A DNA stretch of 64,000 nt from a virus: positions 1 through 64,000 of the IMG/VR virus record IMGVR_UViG_3300032116_000123; one strand, written 5' to 3'. A program made the translations under genes and the position numbers. Shown here in pieces: positions 1 through 6,329 of this stretch (position 1 is its first letter; each line of letters opens with the position of its first letter). The notes under the pieces were generated by a model. The model worked only from the letters and a program-made list of their open reading frames with translations, did not search any database and was not told the origin of the DNA.

Positions 1-101
1 CGCAATAATAATTTATTTAGTTACTTATAATAAATATGATTCAAATGGAGACGGGCTTAGCGGATAAAAGCCCCCACACTAGCTGCGGGGTCGGGCGTGT
101 C

Positions 102-135
102 GTTATGGGTGTGATGTAAATCACCCTGGAAAATA
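102..135 (+). repeat. Degenerate copy A of the TTTACG/CCTGRAAAT element
   Basis: CCTGGAAAAT begins at 125, and a degenerate form of TTTACG (GTTATG, 102-107) lies at the spacing seen in the better copies near 1.8, 3.1, 5.7, 7.8 and 8.0 kb. It sits 29 nt upstream of the first TGTCAG promoter. Function unknown. Confidence 0.4.
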
Positions 136-153
136 TGGGCGTGTCGCAATAAA

Positions 154-175
154 TGTCAGTTAATACTGATATAAT
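154..175 (+). promoter_or_regulatory. Left-arm promoter P1 (TGTCAG-N10-TATAAT)
   Basis: TGTCAG at 154-159 and TATAAT at 170-175 are separated by exactly 10 nt, followed by the AACGAAAGG leader at about 186-194 and an ATG at 199. The same three-part arrangement recurs six more times up to 5.75 kb, which is the main support. Confidence 0.8.
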
Positions 176-198
176 TCCATACACAACGAAAGGAAAAT

Positions 199-483
199 AT
201 GTTAGCAACAGCAATATCAATAGCAAGCGCAACCAAAGAAGCCATATATGATGATGAAATTATGGCATTGGCTGGCGAACTACACACACGCAGAAATGAA
301 CTTAATGATAATCAATTCCCTAGATATATCTATATGTATTCAGTAGCGTTAGCAAGCAAAGTAGCAGACCTTACTACTAAAGTATTATTAACTGAACAAC
401 AAATGTCAGACCTTGTTGATAGTATTAACGAAATGGACAACTTAACCGAAACTATCTTGGAGGAGGATAATAATGGGGAGTAA
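199..483 (+). CDS. Small left-arm protein, unknown function
   Basis: A 94-residue, mostly helical, charged protein with no family I recognise. The ATG lies just after the AACGAAAGGAAAAT leader of promoter P1, which fixes the start. It ends in an acidic run, and the next gene starts inside its last codons, so the two are translationally coupled. First gene of the left-arm series of short, co-oriented, probably early-expressed genes. Real by promoter, ribosome site and coupling, not by homology. Confidence 0.75.
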   Translation: MLATAISIASATKEAIYDDEIMALAGELHTRRNELNDNQFPRYIYMYSVALASKVADLTTKVLLTEQQMSDLVDSINEMDNLTETILEEDNNGE

Positions 484-751
484 TCTAGCAACAGAATTAG
501 CCGATGGCTTATTAGACTTAGACTTGGAAACTCAGATAGGAATGCACTTACAGGGTAATCATTACCCACCCGTTCCTAAATCTATGATCCAACCTTGTAT
601 AGATGCTATTGATGCTTACTACGATGAGGACTATAACAGAAAGATAACTCTACCTGAAGGCGTATCTTGGAAGGGCATGACTAAAGCACCTGCCTGCGCT
701 ATTGTAGAGGCTCACCACCTAGAGGCTTGGCTACCTGAAACCGACTACTAA
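473..751 (+). CDS. Conserved actinophage-type small protein
   Basis: A 92-residue protein whose central HLQGNHYPPVPKSM and C-terminal APACAIVEAHHLEAWLP segments resemble small conserved proteins I recall from actinobacteriophage genomes; the role is unknown. The ATG at 473 overlaps the end of the upstream gene and has GGAGG upstream. His, Trp and Pro content suggests a compact globular domain. Function not assigned. Confidence 0.75.
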   Translation: MGSNLATELADGLLDLDLETQIGMHLQGNHYPPVPKSMIQPCIDAIDAYYDEDYNRKITLPEGVSWKGMTKAPACAIVEAHHLEAWLPETDY

Positions 752-752
752 T

Positions 753-774
753 TGTCGGTGGTGGGTGCTATAAT
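753..774 (+). promoter_or_regulatory. Left-arm promoter P2 (TGTCGG-N10-TATAAT)
   Basis: TGTCGG 753-758, 10-nt spacer, TATAAT 769-774, then AACGAAAGG before the ATG at 800. CCGAC at 741-745 can pair with GTCGG at 754-758, so the upstream element also forms one arm of a small hairpin. Confidence 0.8.
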
Positions 775-799
775 ACAACTTCAAACGAAAGGAAACAAA

Positions 800-943
800 A
801 TGGAAATCGGACAACTATACACAACTACTCAAAGTGGTATTACTGGAATTATCAAGGCTATTGATAATCACCCAAGCGGAGTAAATCGTGTCTTGCTAGA
901 TGTAAATGGCAAAGAACGCTGGACTTCAGTATCAGTTAAGTAA
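800..943 (+). CDS. Short left-arm protein
   Basis: A 47-residue protein beginning MEIGQLYTTTQSGITG. The reading frame is open 48 nt further upstream, but that part is promoter P2 and its leader, so the start is placed at the ATG seven nt after AACGAAAGGAAAC. The sequence looks like a small beta-rich domain with alternating hydrophobics. Function unknown. Confidence 0.7.
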   Translation: MEIGQLYTTTQSGITGIIKAIDNHPSGVNRVLLDVNGKERWTSVSVK

Positions 944-948
944 TAGTT

Positions 949-983
949 AGCGGATACTGCTTGTCGGTGGTATCCGCTATAAT
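949..983 (+). promoter_or_regulatory. Left-arm promoter P3 inside a perfect stem-loop
   Basis: TGTCGG 962-967, 10 nt, TATAAT 978-983. AGCGGATAC (949-957) and GTATCCGCT (970-978) form a perfect 9-bp stem whose loop carries the TGTCGG, and whose 3' arm runs into the first base of the -10. The hairpin may end transcription of the upstream gene while the same DNA starts the next transcript. Confidence 0.8.
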
Positions 984-1012
984 AAACCAAAACCCAACGA
1001 AAGGAAAAATAA

Positions 1013-1435
1013 ATGGCAAGAGGAAAAGCAATACAGGTAAAAATACCTACTGCTAAGGTTATCAAAGCCTTAGAAGCAAAGTTAGCACAAGTAGAGGCTG
1101 ACTTTAAGAAACAAGATGAAAACGAAGCAAAGTATAATAAAGCCCGTGAGAAGTGGTCAAAGGAACTTGGTAAGTATGCCGTTGCTCAAATAGCAAAAGC
1201 AGAAAACCTACGCACCAACTATCGCTCTTGGAACAAAACTCTCAATGTAGATTTTGACCTTGTATGCGATGAAAAGGATTTTCCAAAAGAGCCTGAAAAG
1301 GACTACGAGGTTATTCACCTTCATACTTATCGTGAAATGAAAGAGGAAATGGAAAATGCTATCCGTATTCTCAAGATGACCGATGAGGAGGTAGTTTCTA
1401 CTTCTACTTACAACGCTATCGCAAGATACTTGTAA
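1013..1435 (+). CDS. Helical left-arm protein, unknown function
   Basis: A 140-residue Lys/Glu-rich protein, strongly helical; residues about 15-75 look like a coiled coil. The ATG follows the longest version of the common leader (AACGAAAGGAAAAATAA), which is also the version matching the putative anti-leader loop near 5.56 kb over 14 nt. No catalytic motif seen. Ends just before a strong stem-loop. Confidence 0.75.
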   Translation: MARGKAIQVKIPTAKVIKALEAKLAQVEADFKKQDENEAKYNKAREKWSKELGKYAVAQIAKAENLRTNYRSWNKTLNVDFDLVCDEKDFPKEPEKDYEVIHLHTYREMKEEMENAIRILKMTDEEVVSTSTYNAIARYL

Positions 1436-1442
1436 TCTTAGC

Positions 1443-1477
1443 GGGGGCTAGACAAAACCTAGCCCCCATGCTACAAT
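1443..1477 (+). terminator. Stem-loop followed by a -10 element
   Basis: GGGGGCTAG (1443-1451) and CTAGCCCCC (1459-1467) form a perfect 9-bp stem. It lacks a T-run but directly precedes TGCTACAAT (-10 at 1472-1477), so it separates two units: the upstream gene ends at 1435 and the next begins at 1505. This start lacks the TGTCRG element of the other left-arm promoters. Confidence 0.55.
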
Positions 1478-1504
1478 TCATGTCCCTACTACAAAAGGAA
1501 TAAA

Positions 1505-1717
1505 ATGCGTTATCGTGTAGAAATATATGATGCTAATAAAGCTCACGATTTAACTATCTACTCAGAAGAAAACTTAAATCGTAATTCTTTAACCCGTCTT
1601 GTAAAAGATAATCTAAATAGATTTCAAGGCAATATCAAAGCATATGTTTTTGATACTAATCAAAATAAAAAAATATTTGCTGCTTTCTTTCCAGAGGACA
1701 TTCATAGTCTAATCTAA
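1505..1717 (+). CDS. Short basic left-arm protein
   Basis: A 70-residue protein starting MRYRVEIYDANKAHDL, with a ferredoxin-like alternation of strands and helices by eye. The start has AAAAGGAATAAA upstream, a variant of the common leader lacking AACG. Transcription probably starts from the TACAAT at 1472. Function unknown. Confidence 0.65.
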   Translation: MRYRVEIYDANKAHDLTIYSEENLNRNSLTRLVKDNLNRFQGNIKAYVFDTNQNKKIFAAFFPEDIHSLI

Positions 1718-1723
1718 TAATCT

Positions 1724-1830
1724 TGGGCCAGGTTTGTGTCGTGTAATCATCTAGATCCCTGGCCCATCTTCCCCTGCCCGCAAGTAGCTGCGGGGTTTTC
1801 CACAGGTTTACGGGCCCTTGTGGATAACTC
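1724..1830 (+). terminator. Stacked intergenic stem-loops before the DUF932 gene
   Basis: GGGCCAGG near 1724 can pair with CCTGGCCC near 1760. CCCGCA (about 1778) pairs with TGCGGG and is followed by GTTTT, an intrinsic-terminator shape. CCACAGG near 1800 pairs with CCTTGTGG near 1817. No ORF is supported in 1718-1906; it holds these hairpins, element copy B and promoter P4. Confidence 0.5.
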
Positions 1831-1842
1831 CTGAAAATGTGT
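1807..1842 (+). repeat. Copy B of the TTTACG/CCTGRAAAT element
   Basis: TTTACG at 1807-1812 and CCTGAAAAT from 1830, 23 nt apart start to start, the same spacing as the other copies. It lies 27 nt before TGTCAG of promoter P4. Confidence 0.6.
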
Positions 1843-1856
1843 GTTAGTCTTGTCAA

Positions 1857-1878
1857 TGTCAGTCATGTGTGTTAAAAT
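1857..1878 (+). promoter_or_regulatory. Left-arm promoter P4 (TGTCAG-N10-TAAAAT)
   Basis: TGTCAG 1857-1862, 10-nt spacer, TAAAAT 1873-1878, then AACGAAAGGA and the ATG at 1907. The -10 is the most degenerate of the seven, but the spacing is preserved. Confidence 0.75.
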
Positions 1879-1906
1879 TAGGCAACTCAAAACGAAAGGA
1901 TAAAAA

Positions 1907-2923
1907 ATGGCTCATGAGTTAGAAACTCAAAACGGTGTTGCAAGTTTTGCATCATTCCGTGAACCTGCGTGGCATGGTTTAGGTACTGTGTTCACAGAAG
2001 AAAAAACAACTAGCGAAATGCTAGAGGCTGCTAACCTTAATGGTTGGAATGTTCGCTTAGAGGAATTAGAAATTCCATCTACATTAACAAGCGATAAAAA
2101 CTATCAATATGTTGTGCGTACTAATCCTACGGACAAAACACAAACCGACGTTTTAGGAATTGTTGGTGAGCGTTATGTACCATTGCAAAATGAAGAATTA
2201 TTTGCATTCGGAGATAACATTCTTGACGGCGGTGGACGTTGGGAGACTGCTGGCTCAATTCGTGGTGGTCGTGTTGTATTCGGCTCTCTTGCATTAGAGC
2301 GTGAGACTGTATTAGACCCTAATGGCGTGGCAGATAAAGTAAAAACTTATTTGCTTATTAACACATCACATGACGGAACTATTGCTATTCAAGCAAGCAT
2401 TACACCTGTTCGTGTTGTATGTGCTAACACTCTTAACCTTGCGTTAGGTCGTACAAAAAAGCGTGATGGCGTAAAGCAATCATTCAAAATTCGCCACACA
2501 CAAACCGCACAAGGTCGTGTGCAAGTTGCTCGTGAGACTTTAGGTCTTGCTAATGCATACATGGATGAATTCGATAAAATGGCTAAGTTGATGATTGAGA
2601 AGGAAATTACTGCTCAACAATTTAACGATATCATTTTGGCTGCATATCCTAAACCTACTAAGGATACTAAGGGTGCTGTTAAAAAATGGCAAAATAAAGT
2701 TGATTTAATCAACGATATTTATACTGGCGAATTTAATCATACAATCGCTGGTAATGCGTGGGGTGCTCTTAATGCTTTAACTGAGCGTTTAGATTGGCAC
2801 CGTTCTGCTCGTGGTGCTAACAATGAAAATCTGTTAGCCTCTGCAAGTGGATTTGATGCAACTATTAACGCAGAAAAAAATCGTCTGCTTAAAGTTGTTC
2901 AAACTAATTTGCAACTCATCTAA
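1907..2923 (+). CDS. DUF932 (phage/plasmid-like) protein
   Basis: A 338-residue protein recognisable as the DUF932 / TIGR03299 phage/plasmid-like family: N-terminal AHELE...FREPAWHGLGTVF, a central VVCANTLNLAL segment, and a predicted helical C-terminus. The family is common in actinophages and plasmids and often sits among early genes; its biochemical activity is not established. It is the largest left-arm gene, has its own promoter P4 and is followed by a GC-rich hairpin and tRNA-Asp. Start set by the AACGAAAGGATAAAAA leader. Confidence 0.9.
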   Translation: MAHELETQNGVASFASFREPAWHGLGTVFTEEKTTSEMLEAANLNGWNVRLEELEIPSTLTSDKNYQYVVRTNPTDKTQTDVLGIVGERYVPLQNEELFAFGDNILDGGGRWETAGSIRGGRVVFGSLALERETVLDPNGVADKVKTYLLINTSHDGTIAIQASITPVRVVCANTLNLALGRTKKRDGVKQSFKIRHTQTAQGRVQVARETLGLANAYMDEFDKMAKLMIEKEITAQQFNDIILAAYPKPTKDTKGAVKKWQNKVDLINDIYTGEFNHTIAGNAWGALNALTERLDWHRSARGANNENLLASASGFDATINAEKNRLLKVVQTNLQLI

Positions 2924-2929
2924 ATAAAT

Positions 2930-2947
2930 GGGCCCCGCAAGGGGCCC
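2930..2947 (+). terminator. GC-rich stem-loop after the DUF932 gene
   Basis: GGGCCCC (2930-2936) and GGGGCCC (2941-2947) form a 7-bp stem with a GCAA loop, a stable GNRA-type tetraloop. No T-run follows, so it may be a weak terminator or a 3'-end/tRNA-processing structure just ahead of tRNA-Asp. Confidence 0.5.
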
Positions 2948-2953
2948 CTCTTA

Positions 2954-3027
2954 GGTCCGTTAGCTCAGTTGGTTAGAGCGCTACCCTGTCACGGTAGAGG
3001 TCGTGAGTTCAAGTCTCATACGGATCG
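2954..3027 (+). tRNA. tRNA-Asp (GTC)
   Basis: Full cloverleaf: acceptor GGTCCGT/ACGGATC with one G-T wobble, D-arm GCTCAGTTGGTTAGAGC, anticodon stem CTACC/GGTAG with loop CTGTCAC (anticodon GTC), T-arm GTGAG-TTCAAGT-CTCAT with a G-T closing pair, and discriminator G. CCA is not encoded. It lies on the plus strand between the DUF932 and DUF1281 genes. Confidence 0.95.
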
Positions 3028-3061
3028 CAAAGCCCCCAGATGGTGAAGGCCGATTTTCTTC

Positions 3062-3094
3062 CTTACGGCAAGGGGATTTTTTTCCTGAAAATGC
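3062..3094 (+). repeat. Copy C of the TTTACG/CCTGRAAAT element
   Basis: CTTACG 3062-3067 and CCTGAAAAT from 3084, 22 nt apart start to start, 18 nt before TGTCAG of promoter P5. Confidence 0.6.
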
Positions 3095-3101
3095 TTGTAA
3101 T

Positions 3102-3123
3102 TGTCAGTCTCATCCGCTATAAT
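3102..3123 (+). promoter_or_regulatory. Left-arm promoter P5 (TGTCAG-N10-TATAAT)
   Basis: TGTCAG 3102-3107, 10 nt, TATAAT 3118-3123, then AACGAAAGGAATA before the ATG at 3148. Confidence 0.8.
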
Positions 3124-3147
3124 TGGGCCAACAACGAAAGGAATAAT

Positions 3148-3915
3148 ATGCCAAACTGGGTATATAACACATTAACAATCCAAGGACCTAAGTCTGAGAT
3201 AGATTATATCAAGGATAAACTAAATGCTCCATTTACATTAGCAATAGAGAATCATGGAATGGGAGACATTAGTGCACATGGATTCCCAACTAAAATTAAA
3301 CAAGTAACATATAGTAATCCTGTATTTGCATTCTTCAACATTCATTCATATAAGGATGATGGAATTACAGATGAGGAATATGCACAGCAACCTGACCGCA
3401 GTGGTATAGATATAAATAATGACCCTGATTGGTTTGCTAAATCTGTTGAACGTGCTAAAACCGCTAAAGATTGGTATTCATGGAATAACTCTAATTGGGG
3501 TACCAAATGGGATGTTGCTGTATCAGATGATGAGGAATATCCTGATACAGAATTACTTGAATATAAATCAGACGGTGATGATAACTGGCTTATATATAAA
3601 TATAATACTGCTTGGTCTCCTGCCGTCACAATTCTAACTAAACTATCTAATATGGTTCCTAACTCTTTGCTTACTTTAGAATATGAAGAGGAGCAAGGTT
3701 GGGGCGGAGAGTTAGAGATTGTCCGTGGTGATGTCACAGAGATTCTAGAATATGAGAATCGTTGCTATGCCTGCCAATCTTTTGACACATTAAGTTATTG
3801 TGACAATGACTGTGGTGAATTCTGTTCAGAATGTAACCAAGGCTCTTGGCAAGATGAAGAGGCTATGGCACAATGCGATACACACGTTTCTCTATTAGAA
3901 AAGGTGGAAGCATGA
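3148..3915 (+). CDS. DUF1281/Api92-like protein with C-terminal Cys-rich tail
   Basis: A 255-residue protein starting MPNWVYNTLTIQGPKSEI, typical of DUF1281 (Api92-like) proteins of phages and plasmids; their role is unknown. After about residue 190 there is a Cys cluster (CYAC, CDNDC, CSEC) likely to bind zinc. The frame is open 108 nt further upstream, but that part is promoter P5, so the start is the ATG after AACGAAAGGAATA. Its stop overlaps the next start (ATGA). Confidence 0.8.
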   Translation: MPNWVYNTLTIQGPKSEIDYIKDKLNAPFTLAIENHGMGDISAHGFPTKIKQVTYSNPVFAFFNIHSYKDDGITDEEYAQQPDRSGIDINNDPDWFAKSVERAKTAKDWYSWNNSNWGTKWDVAVSDDEEYPDTELLEYKSDGDDNWLIYKYNTAWSPAVTILTKLSNMVPNSLLTLEYEEEQGWGGELEIVRGDVTEILEYENRCYACQSFDTLSYCDNDCGEFCSECNQGSWQDEEAMAQCDTHVSLLEKVEA

Positions 3916-4529
3916 CAGAAAGCTGGTTTAAAGATTCACATCTCTGCACAGAATGTGATGCTTTAATAGAGGTAACTCGTAAAGATGAATTCAGAAACAT
4001 TTGGCACTGTGGAATAGAATGTAATCTATTGTCAGTGGAAGATGCTACAATACACCCAAACAACGAAAGGAAAGAAATGGAAACAAATACGGTCCCTGAG
4101 ACCTATAACCCTAATCTACTTGTGACATACAAGTCGATTACCGACGGTGAGGTAACTTACCCAACAATCAAGGTAACTAGCCTGGAATATCAATTAGACC
4201 AAGTTAAGTACACTGAGAAGACGCTTATGCAGAATGTTAGTTTAATTAATCAAATCACATCTAACTTAACTGCAGATGGCTGGTACAACCCAAATATAGA
4301 TAAGGAAGACATTCTTCGTGACCTTTGTGAAATCCTTGGACACGAGCCAAAGCAAACAATTCGTATAACCGCTCAAATTAGTGTTGAGGCTGAATATGAA
4401 ATTCCTTTAGAGGAAGTTGAAAACTTTGATGCTAAATACTTCCTACAAGATAATCTAACTATTGATTCATACAATGGTGATTTAACTGTAGATACATTTG
4501 ATGTTGAAGATGCGGATGTGGATTGGTAA
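3912..4529 (+). CDS. Zinc-finger-led protein with an internal promoter and second start
   Basis: A 205-residue protein starting at the ATG that overlaps the upstream stop. Its first 50 residues hold CTEC and HCGIEC, a likely zinc site. Codons 40-55 are also promoter P6 and the common leader: TGTCAG 4030, TACAAT 4046, AACGAAAGG 4061, ATG 4077 in the same frame. A shorter 151-residue form (4077-4529) lacking the zinc part is therefore expected from its own transcript. The downstream half is an acidic alpha/beta domain of unknown function. Confidence 0.7.
   Translation: MTESWFKDSHLCTECDALIEVTRKDEFRNIWHCGIECNLLSVEDATIHPNNERKEMETNTVPETYNPNLLVTYKSITDGEVTYPTIKVTSLEYQLDQVKYTEKTLMQNVSLINQITSNLTADGWYNPNIDKEDILRDLCEILGHEPKQTIRITAQISVEAEYEIPLEEVENFDAKYFLQDNLTIDSYNGDLTVDTFDVEDADVDW
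4030..4051 (+). promoter_or_regulatory. Left-arm promoter P6, inside a coding region
   Basis: TGTCAG 4030-4035, 10 nt, TACAAT 4046-4051, followed by AACGAAAGG and the in-frame ATG 4077. Same layout as the intergenic copies, but all of it is translated in the longer gene form. Confidence 0.75.
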
Positions 4530-4744
4530 TGTATATCGAACTAACCGCTCCATCCCAGCAAGCACTAAAGGCTGCTTACTGGGAAGCAGATTTGATTGGG
4601 CTGGATCCTCAGCCCATGACATCATTGACTTTCAATATCGGAACTGGTAATATTGAGAAGGTAAGTAGGATTAGAGATAAGTTTAATTTAAAAGAAACTT
4701 ATGTCGCTGAATATGAACCTACTGGATATTTGAGAGGATTGTAA
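4529..4744 (+). CDS. Small left-arm protein
   Basis: A 71-residue protein, MYIELTAPSQQALKAAYWEADLIGLD. A TTG two codons upstream is possible, but the ATG at 4529 overlaps the previous stop (TAATG), the coupling used throughout this arm. Its own end overlaps the next ATG. Function unknown. Confidence 0.65.
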   Translation: MYIELTAPSQQALKAAYWEADLIGLDPQPMTSLTFNIGTGNIEKVSRIRDKFNLKETYVAEYEPTGYLRGL

Positions 4745-4890
4745 TGTCTGATTATAAAGATGGATTCCAGGACGGGTATAAATTTGCTCGTGAGGAATTA
4801 ATTGAGAAACTAAGAGAGATTGATATTAACGATATCGATTCCTGGTTACTAGATAGATTATCAGACATGATAGAGAGCAATAAACTATGA
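4744..4890 (+). CDS. Very short left-arm protein (48 aa)
   Basis: Begins MSDYKDGFQDGYKFARE and ends SDMIESNKL. The start overlaps the previous stop (TAATG) and the stop overlaps the next start (ATGA). The KDGFQDGYKFAREEL pattern resembles short helical proteins common in phage early regions. Function unknown. Confidence 0.65.
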   Translation: MSDYKDGFQDGYKFAREELIEKLREIDINDIDSWLLDRLSDMIESNKL

Positions 4891-5075
4891 GCGAATGGAT
4901 TAAATGTGATTCATGCTCAGCTCAGGCTAAATGGTTAGCCCGTAGCACATCTGGTGAGCTGGCATTTTGCGGGCATCACCGAAATAAGAATTCAGAAAGC
5001 CTAGACAAGTGGGCCTATGAAATGATAGAATTAAATAAAACGGAAGAAACACCTCAACTAGAAAAGGCGGTTTAA
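4887..5075 (+). CDS. Small zinc-binding protein
   Basis: A 62-residue protein with CDSC near residue 8 and CGHH near residue 28, a C2-CHH zinc site as in short phage zinc-finger proteins. Coupled to the preceding gene by ATGA. May bind nucleic acid or protein; the target is unknown. Confidence 0.65.
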   Translation: MSEWIKCDSCSAQAKWLARSTSGELAFCGHHRNKNSESLDKWAYEMIELNKTEETPQLEKAV

Positions 5076-5076
5076 A

Positions 5077-5481
5077 ATGGGAGACAGAGCAAACTTTGTA
5101 TTCGTAGATGGAGCAGGAGACACCATATGTCTATATGGACACTGGGCTGGATATAACATGCTAGGCAAATTAGCGGATGCTGTTATTGCTGCCCGTCCTC
5201 GTTGGAATGATGAATCATATGCAACACGTATTACTATTAGTCATCTAATCGGCGACCAATGGAATATGGAGACTGGATGGGGCCTGCAAGTAAATGCTAT
5301 TGGTGACAATGAGCACAAGATTGCCGTGATTAATTGGCAAGAGCGAACATTCTCATTGCACGAACAGGACGACCATCGTAACCTAGAGAATAAAGTTTTA
5401 GGTATGAAGAATGAAGCAATCTTTACCATGGACCTAGAAGCATTCTGTGAGAAGTATGCAATGGAAAGACTACTCGTCTAA
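5077..5481 (+). CDS. Conserved MGDRANFVF-type phage protein
   Basis: A 134-residue protein starting MGDRANFVFVDGAGDTICLYGHWAGYNM. This N-terminus (MGDRAN, then LYGHWAG) belongs to a family I recall as widespread in actinophages, function unknown. Starts one nt after the preceding stop. Followed by the non-coding region holding the putative anti-leader RNA. Confidence 0.75.
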   Translation: MGDRANFVFVDGAGDTICLYGHWAGYNMLGKLADAVIAARPRWNDESYATRITISHLIGDQWNMETGWGLQVNAIGDNEHKIAVINWQERTFSLHEQDDHRNLENKVLGMKNEAIFTMDLEAFCEKYAMERLLV

Positions 5482-5486
5482 TATGT

Positions 5487-5622
5487 TATAATATTGGTAG
5501 GCCTGGGTGCCTATCTATACGAGTGGTGCAACTAATCGAGTTGCTAAGTAAAGCAGGTTTTTCCTTTCGTTGAGGTCCTAGCAGCCACTCTTCCTGATCC
5601 CCTAGTTTTATAGCTGGGGGAT
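5487..5622 (+). ncRNA. Putative structured RNA with an anti-leader loop
   Basis: No credible CDS lies in 5482-5774. TATAAT at 5487-5492 could start a transcript. It folds as: hairpin GGTAGGC/GCCTATC (5496-5515); GAGTGG (5521-5526) pairing CCACTC (5585-5590); inside that, hairpin GCAACT/AGTTGC (5528-5544) and a short stem 5553-5557/5577-5582 displaying a 19-nt loop; then a 9-bp hairpin 5597-5622. The loop holds TTTTTCCTTTCGTT (5558-5571), the exact complement of AACGAAAGGAAAAA, the leader of the left-arm genes. An antisense RNA acting in trans on those leaders, or an anti-SD mimic, is inferred. No strong -35 and no T-run terminator is seen. Confidence 0.45.
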
Positions 5623-5640
5623 TTGCCCACAAAAAGACAT

Positions 5641-5691
5641 GAGGGTAGCATATCTCTTTTACGGATGTCAAGTATATTTCCTGGAAATTTG
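5641..5691 (+). repeat. Copy D of the TTTACG/CCTGRAAATTTG element (long form)
   Basis: GGGTAGCATATCTC, then TTTACG (5658-5663), then CCTGGAAATTTG from 5680. It shares the extended upstream half with copies E and F in the convergent junction. It lies 47 nt before TGTCAG of promoter P7. Confidence 0.65.
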
Positions 5692-5726
5692 ATCAAGCTT
5701 TGTGTGATACACACCATATAGACAAA

Positions 5727-5748
5727 TGTCAGTGGTATGAATTATAAT
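5727..5748 (+). promoter_or_regulatory. Left-arm promoter P7 (TGTCAG-N10-TATAAT)
   Basis: TGTCAG 5727-5732, 10 nt, TATAAT 5743-5748, then AACGAAAGGAATA and the ATG at 5775. Confidence 0.8.
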
Positions 5749-5774
5749 TAGGTCATACTAACGAAAGGAATAAA

Positions 5775-6014
5775 ATGGCGGAAACATCATTTCTAGATAA
5801 TGAAAATCAAATGGTAATTGACGCAGAACTGCAAACAATTGCTGAACAATTATTAGATGACTGGATGTATGAAAATCTAAATGAAGGACAATTCTATGCA
5901 GATTGGCGTATTGCAGATATGTCAGATTCAAATTATCTGAAAGGTAGATTTAATAAACATTATAATTTAAATAAAGATGATGAATATTATATTGAATGGG
6001 ATGAGGAAAAATAA
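5775..6014 (+). CDS. Acidic left-arm protein
   Basis: A 79-residue acidic protein, MAETSFLDNENQMVIDAEL, ending YYIEWDEEK. First gene of the last left-arm operon, placed directly after promoter P7 and its leader. Its end overlaps the following ATG. No recognisable domain. Confidence 0.7.
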   Translation: MAETSFLDNENQMVIDAELQTIAEQLLDDWMYENLNEGQFYADWRIADMSDSNYLKGRFNKHYNLNKDDEYYIEWDEEK

Positions 6015-6181
6015 TGTTAGGTTATACATATAAAGATATACAGGCATTTGGTAATAGTCTTACTTGGGCTATTGATACCGCCAAGTCTCAGGGTGAAGAA
6101 CAACAGTATAAACAATTATTAATTGTATGGGACTTCTTTGAAGGTCTATTAGCAGAAGGATATATATCAGAAGATGTCTAA
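6014..6181 (+). CDS. Short left-arm protein (55 aa)
   Basis: MLGYTYKDIQAFGNSLTWAI at the start, then an acidic, aromatic-rich C-terminus. It begins at the A shared with the upstream stop and its end overlaps the next start. Helical by eye. Function unknown. Confidence 0.6.
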   Translation: MLGYTYKDIQAFGNSLTWAIDTAKSQGEEQQYKQLLIVWDFFEGLLAEGYISEDV

Positions 6182-6329
6182 TAGTTTAATTGAATATATG
6201 AAAATACATTTAACTAGCCTGTACCAGGACATGAATCAAATGCAAGATATTGAGACATTTGATTGGCATTATTTAAAAGGACAAATAGATTCTATTGAAC
6301 ATGTATTGGAGATGTATAATGAGTTATAA
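6174..6329 (+). CDS. Short left-arm protein (51 aa)
   Basis: MSNSLIEYMKIHLTSLYQDM then a helical remainder ending EMYNEL. It overlaps the preceding gene by 8 nt and the following by 11 nt. Resembles the 55-residue neighbour in size and helix content. Function unknown. Confidence 0.55.
   Translation: MSNSLIEYMKIHLTSLYQDMNQMQDIETFDWHYLKGQIDSIEHVLEMYNEL

Noticed and set aside
5486-5671. Minus-strand open frame across the putative RNA (61 codons)
   Set aside because: AACGAAAGG on that strand is not followed by a start codon at usable distance, and the frame's own ATG lies elsewhere without a ribosome site.
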